From positions 1-33,172 of the forward strand of contig CAXGUG010000032.1 in NCBI GenBank assembly GCA_964012715.1: DNA of 33,172 nucleotides, read 5' to 3'. The notes beneath the pieces were generated by a model, which ran no database searches, was not told the DNA's origin, and worked only from the letters and a program-made list of their open reading frames with translations. This document shows positions 30,601 to 33,172 of this stretch, one piece after another; the first letter of the stretch is position 1; each line of letters starts with the position of its first letter. Source of the DNA: UBA1479 sp964012715. Lineage in GTDB: Bacteria; Pseudomonadota; Alphaproteobacteria; Rhodospirillales; Casp-alpha2. The translations under genes were made by a program, and so were the position numbers.

Positions 30601-32757
30601 CTATTGAATGATGACGGTTTCCGGCCCAAGCCCCAACCCCACTTCCGGTACGGCAGGCAGGCTGAGTTTCCGTTTGCTCGGACAGGTATCCGACGGCTCG
30701 ACCCGGCTTTTGATATCCGTCGCCCAGGTCTTGCCCGCCGCCCGCAATTCGTCGCCCAGGCGGATGATCCTGGCATCGGGCAGAAAATCGCATCGGCAAT
30801 CCTTATTGCCTGCAATCGGGGGTAAAATCTGCGCCCCATTCTTGCCCCGCCCCAGGATCTGTTTCTCGATCTGGGCCATGTTCGCCGGGCGATGAGAGAT
30901 TTTCGTCAGCCGCCAGACCTTGTCGTCATCGGTCTCGTAACCGAAGCCGACCAGCCAAATGGTCGAGACCCGCTTTTTCTTCTCATCGACCTCCATCAAG
31001 GCCGTCACTTCCTGTTGCGCCGGCTTTCCGCTGGACCGGGGCGTGTCGACCGTTTTGCGGAAACAGCCGAAATGGGAAATCAGGCGCGTATCGAACCAAG
31101 GACCGATGAACCGGCGATGCGCGGCATGGGGGCCATCGGGCGGCCCGCTCTGCCCCTGCCCCGTCGGCGGCCCATCATAGACCACGGCGATCCGGTTCCC
31201 GACGATCAGATCGTGAATGATCGTCGGCTCGTCCTTTTTGATGTTGTTCCGCAGATTCCGCGCGATGACATTGAAGGACTTTTCAAAGTCGTCGGATATC
31301 ACCTCGGCGATTTTGGCCGGGTTCTGAGACAGGGCGATCTGCTCCGGCTTTATCAGCAAGCCATGCACCGGGGCGAGAATAGACGCCATGGGCTTGCCCT
31401 GACATACCCCTTCGAGGGTCGGCAGGACACCCGGCGCATTGAATACCGTGGCGTAACTCATCAAGGCTGCGTCCAGGTCGTTCAACCCGGCGACGTTTTT
31501 GAAGCTGTTCCAGTTCTCAGCGCATATCTGCGGCAACAGAACCGACTGCTTCTGCACATCATCATCGGCCAAAATCCGATGCTTGGATGAATAAGGCTCA
31601 AGATAATCGACGAAGGTCGCGTCGGCTTCGCGGGTCACGCGGGTCACGTCCGACGCCGTCGCGAAAGCGCTTTTAAGCGCGCCCGGCACCTCCGGTTTGA
31701 TCCGCGCCGCCGTGACGTCTGCCACTTTACCGACGATGTCCCAGTCCGCCGGCTGAACGCCGTCGATGATCCTATCCATGGCGGCGCGAAGAACATTGGC
31801 GTCATCGGTCGGAAAAACCTGCCCCGCCGGGGCGCTCTTTCGCCAACTTTCCAGCAATAACGAGCTTAAGCTACGCAGGTTGATGTCGAGGCGGCTGACC
31901 GTTACCCCGCGCCGGTCCGTGACCGAGACGGCGACTTGATCCGCGTTCTGGAAGTCACCTGCATAGACCGGCTTGCCCGCAACCAGTTCAACCAACTTGA
32001 ATTCCTGCGGGCCACCGATCGGGGCCCCGACACCCCCGTCACCCTTGGGCAGATTAACCAACCAACGGACAAACTTGGCGACGACACCCATGGCCCCATC
32101 GGCTTCCGGCATCATTTCCAAAAGGTCTTTGGGATCGATAAACGGCGCCGCGGCGTGGGTTTCCGTCGTGCGGACACGAAGCGCCAGATCGCTCACCGCG
32201 TCCAGCCGCAATATGTTGGTCTCAAGCCGCTCGGTTATCGGTGCCTGGTTTTGCGATTGCCAGAAAACGGCGTTTCCCTGGCCTTTGCTCAGGAAATAGT
32301 CCCGCTCCATCAGGAGAGCTTGTTGCTGATCGCCGACAAGCTCCAATGAAACCTGCAAAGTCTCCCGGACCTTGAACAAACCGCAATAGAACGGACTGCC
32401 GACCGAAAGGCCCGGCTTCATATCCGTCTTTTGCACATTGAATTTCAGGTATCCCGCCATGGGATCGTAGTCGGCGAATGTGGGAACGGTCCCCGTCCGG
32501 GCGGCAAAGCCCTCAGATTGTTTTGGAACGACCGAGGCCGTCACCGGCGCGGTCACGGTCGCACCGCCCGTCGGACGCACCCAATCCGCAGCGCTGCAGC
32601 TAGGCCCGCCAAACCGCGTTCCAACCACCACCGTCAGGATGACACCACCGGCAACGGCACCCGCCACGGCGGCCAAAGGCCACCTGCGATACCATGTCGT
32701 CCCCGCCGTTGGGTTTTGTCGATTATTACCGGCGGGCTGCGGTCCTTGTTCTCCCAT
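30601..32757 (-). CDS. membrane-anchored protein of unknown function, 718 residues
   Basis: I do not recognise this protein. It has a short polar N-terminus with basic residues (YRRW), one hydrophobic segment (about 27-47), and about 670 residues that should be periplasmic. All eight cysteines lie after the helix (first at residue 54; a CRC pair near 660), which would allow four disulfides. The C-terminal third has IWLVGFGYETDDDKVWRLTKI, followed by charged and Pro-rich sequence and the end PETVIIQ. No ATPase, protease, lectin or repeat motif is visible to me. Translation starts at ATG 32757 behind GGAGGGGAAG, a strong binding site. It lies between the PBP1A gene and prfB. Confidence 0.85.
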   Translation of the reverse strand: MGEQGPQPAGNNRQNPTAGTTWYRRWPLAAVAGAVAGGVILTVVVGTRFGGPSCSAADWVRPTGGATVTAPVTASVVPKQSEGFAARTGTVPTFADYDPMAGYLKFNVQKTDMKPGLSVGSPFYCGLFKVRETLQVSLELVGDQQQALLMERDYFLSKGQGNAVFWQSQNQAPITERLETNILRLDAVSDLALRVRTTETHAAAPFIDPKDLLEMMPEADGAMGVVAKFVRWLVNLPKGDGGVGAPIGGPQEFKLVELVAGKPVYAGDFQNADQVAVSVTDRRGVTVSRLDINLRSLSSLLLESWRKSAPAGQVFPTDDANVLRAAMDRIIDGVQPADWDIVGKVADVTAARIKPEVPGALKSAFATASDVTRVTREADATFVDYLEPYSSKHRILADDDVQKQSVLLPQICAENWNSFKNVAGLNDLDAALMSYATVFNAPGVLPTLEGVCQGKPMASILAPVHGLLIKPEQIALSQNPAKIAEVISDDFEKSFNVIARNLRNNIKKDEPTIIHDLIVGNRIAVVYDGPPTGQGQSGPPDGPHAAHRRFIGPWFDTRLISHFGCFRKTVDTPRSSGKPAQQEVTALMEVDEKKKRVSTIWLVGFGYETDDDKVWRLTKISHRPANMAQIEKQILGRGKNGAQILPPIAGNKDCRCDFLPDARIIRLGDELRAAGKTWATDIKSRVEPSDTCPSKRKLSLPAVPEVGLGLGPETVIIQ

Positions 32758-32787
32758 GGGAGCTTCCCCTCCGCGTCTCGCCCATCA

Positions 32788-32815
32788 ATTGTATGAATTG
32801 CCCTGGGCAAGGCAA
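32788..32815 (-). promoter_or_regulatory. candidate promoter and dyad upstream of the 718-residue gene
   Basis: Minus strand carries TTGCCT (32815-32810) and TACAAT (32793-32788, five of six to TATAAT) with a 16-bp spacer, about 30 bases before ATG 32757. A perfect 6-1-6 palindrome, TTGCCC-T-GGGCAA (plus strand 32798-32810), fills the spacer and could be an operator. An AT-rich 5-bp inverted repeat (CAATT/AATTG) overlaps the -10 element. Confidence 0.4.
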
Positions 32816-32849
32816 CTCATGTTCGCCCCTAAATTCGATGCTCTCAAGT

Positions 32850-33172
32850 CTAATACAGGCCGCCTGTTCCCCCAAACGGCTGTTGCGTGGTATCGCCACC
32901 ACCGGACATTCCCTGCCCCGCCGAGATCACTTCCGTATCCTCTTTGGGGACCGTCCCGTCCTTGAAGCTTTCCCAAATCACATCCTCGGTCTGTCCGACC
33001 AGGGCCGGGAGACCGGTATGGGCATCGACCCGAACCAAACGAATACCGGGCGGAATACGGAAAGGAATGGCGGGCGTATTTTTCAACGCGGCCTGCATGA
33101 ACTGGGTAAAGATCGGCACCGCCACGGACGAGCCGGTTTCCCGCCGCCCCAGGGTTTCCGGGCTGTCGTAGC
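32850..33172 (-). CDS. penicillin-binding protein 1A, C-terminal end (partial)
   Basis: Only the last 107 or so residues are in the window; the gene continues beyond the right edge. The visible part reads YDSPETLGRRETGSSVAVPI then FTQFMQAALKNTPAIPFRIP, the characteristic end of the PBP1A transpeptidase domain, where the GRRETGSS stretch follows the KTG box. A Gly/Gln-rich tail then ends at TAG 32850. PBP1A is the bifunctional glycosyltransferase/transpeptidase of peptidoglycan synthesis (mrcA/ponA type). In many alphaproteobacteria it is directly followed by prfB; here a 718-residue gene lies between them. Confidence 0.9.
   Translation of the reverse strand, partial: YDSPETLGRRETGSSVAVPIFTQFMQAALKNTPAIPFRIPPGIRLVRVDAHTGLPALVGQTEDVIWESFKDGTVPKEDTEVISAGQGMSGGGDTTQQPFGGTGGLY

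Noticed and set aside
1..33172. tRNA genes, CRISPR arrays, insertion sequences or prophage
   Set aside because: Gaps are short and show no cloverleaf ends, no regularly spaced direct repeats and no transposase or phage motifs.

Overview
The window reads as a chromosomal segment of a GC-rich alphaproteobacterium, most likely Rhodospirillales-like. The evidence is a complete ISC iron-sulfur operon with two tandem cysteine desulfurases and a cysE gene in front, an Atm1-type ABC exporter, a penicillin-binding protein 1A gene upstream of prfB, and a two-domain GlnE. Genes are densely packed. No non-coding gap exceeds 300 bp; the largest are about 205 bp (cysE / alpha-beta hydrolase), 187 bp (left edge) and 159 bp (before the FliL-like gene). 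I saw no tRNA, rRNA, CRISPR array, insertion sequence or phage gene.

Layout. (1) 1-4250, plus strand: an Atm1/HMT1-type ABC exporter, a TauE/SafE permease, a LysE/RhtB exporter and a stand-alone BLUF blue-light sensor. (2) 14347 down to 4366, minus strand: cysE, iscR, a NifS-like desulfurase, iscS, iscU, iscA, hscB, hscA, fdx, iscX, a DUF599 membrane protein and mnmA. A well-spaced sigma70-like promoter upstream of cysE overlaps a 25-bp match to the type 1 IscR operator. (3) 14562-20810: an alpha/beta hydrolase, anmK (minus), tyrS, and two GT39-type membrane glycosyltransferase paralogues that meet tail to tail with overlapping stop codons. (4) 20807-29350: a 1127-residue YhdP/AsmA-like protein coupled to the second glycosyltransferase; divergently glnE, bcp and a DUF455 ferritin-like gene; then an orphan FliL-like protein with a very acidic tail. 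(5) 29384-33172, minus strand: prfB with an intact +1 programmed frameshift, a 718-residue membrane-anchored protein I do not recognise, and the 3' end of a PBP1A gene.

How the genes fit together. The minus-strand operon runs from making the cysteine precursor (CysE) through sulfur mobilisation (two desulfurases), cluster assembly (IscU, IscA), chaperone release (HscA/HscB) and electron supply (Fdx) to a sulfur consumer (MnmA), with IscR as the sensor. The Atm1 homologue nearby and the tetracysteine N-terminus of HscB resemble the mitochondrial ISC system. The YhdP-like protein and two GT39 enzymes form an envelope-biogenesis block. The least explained items are the 718-residue protein between PBP1A and prfB, the mirrored GT39 pair, and the FliL-like gene with no flagellar neighbours.
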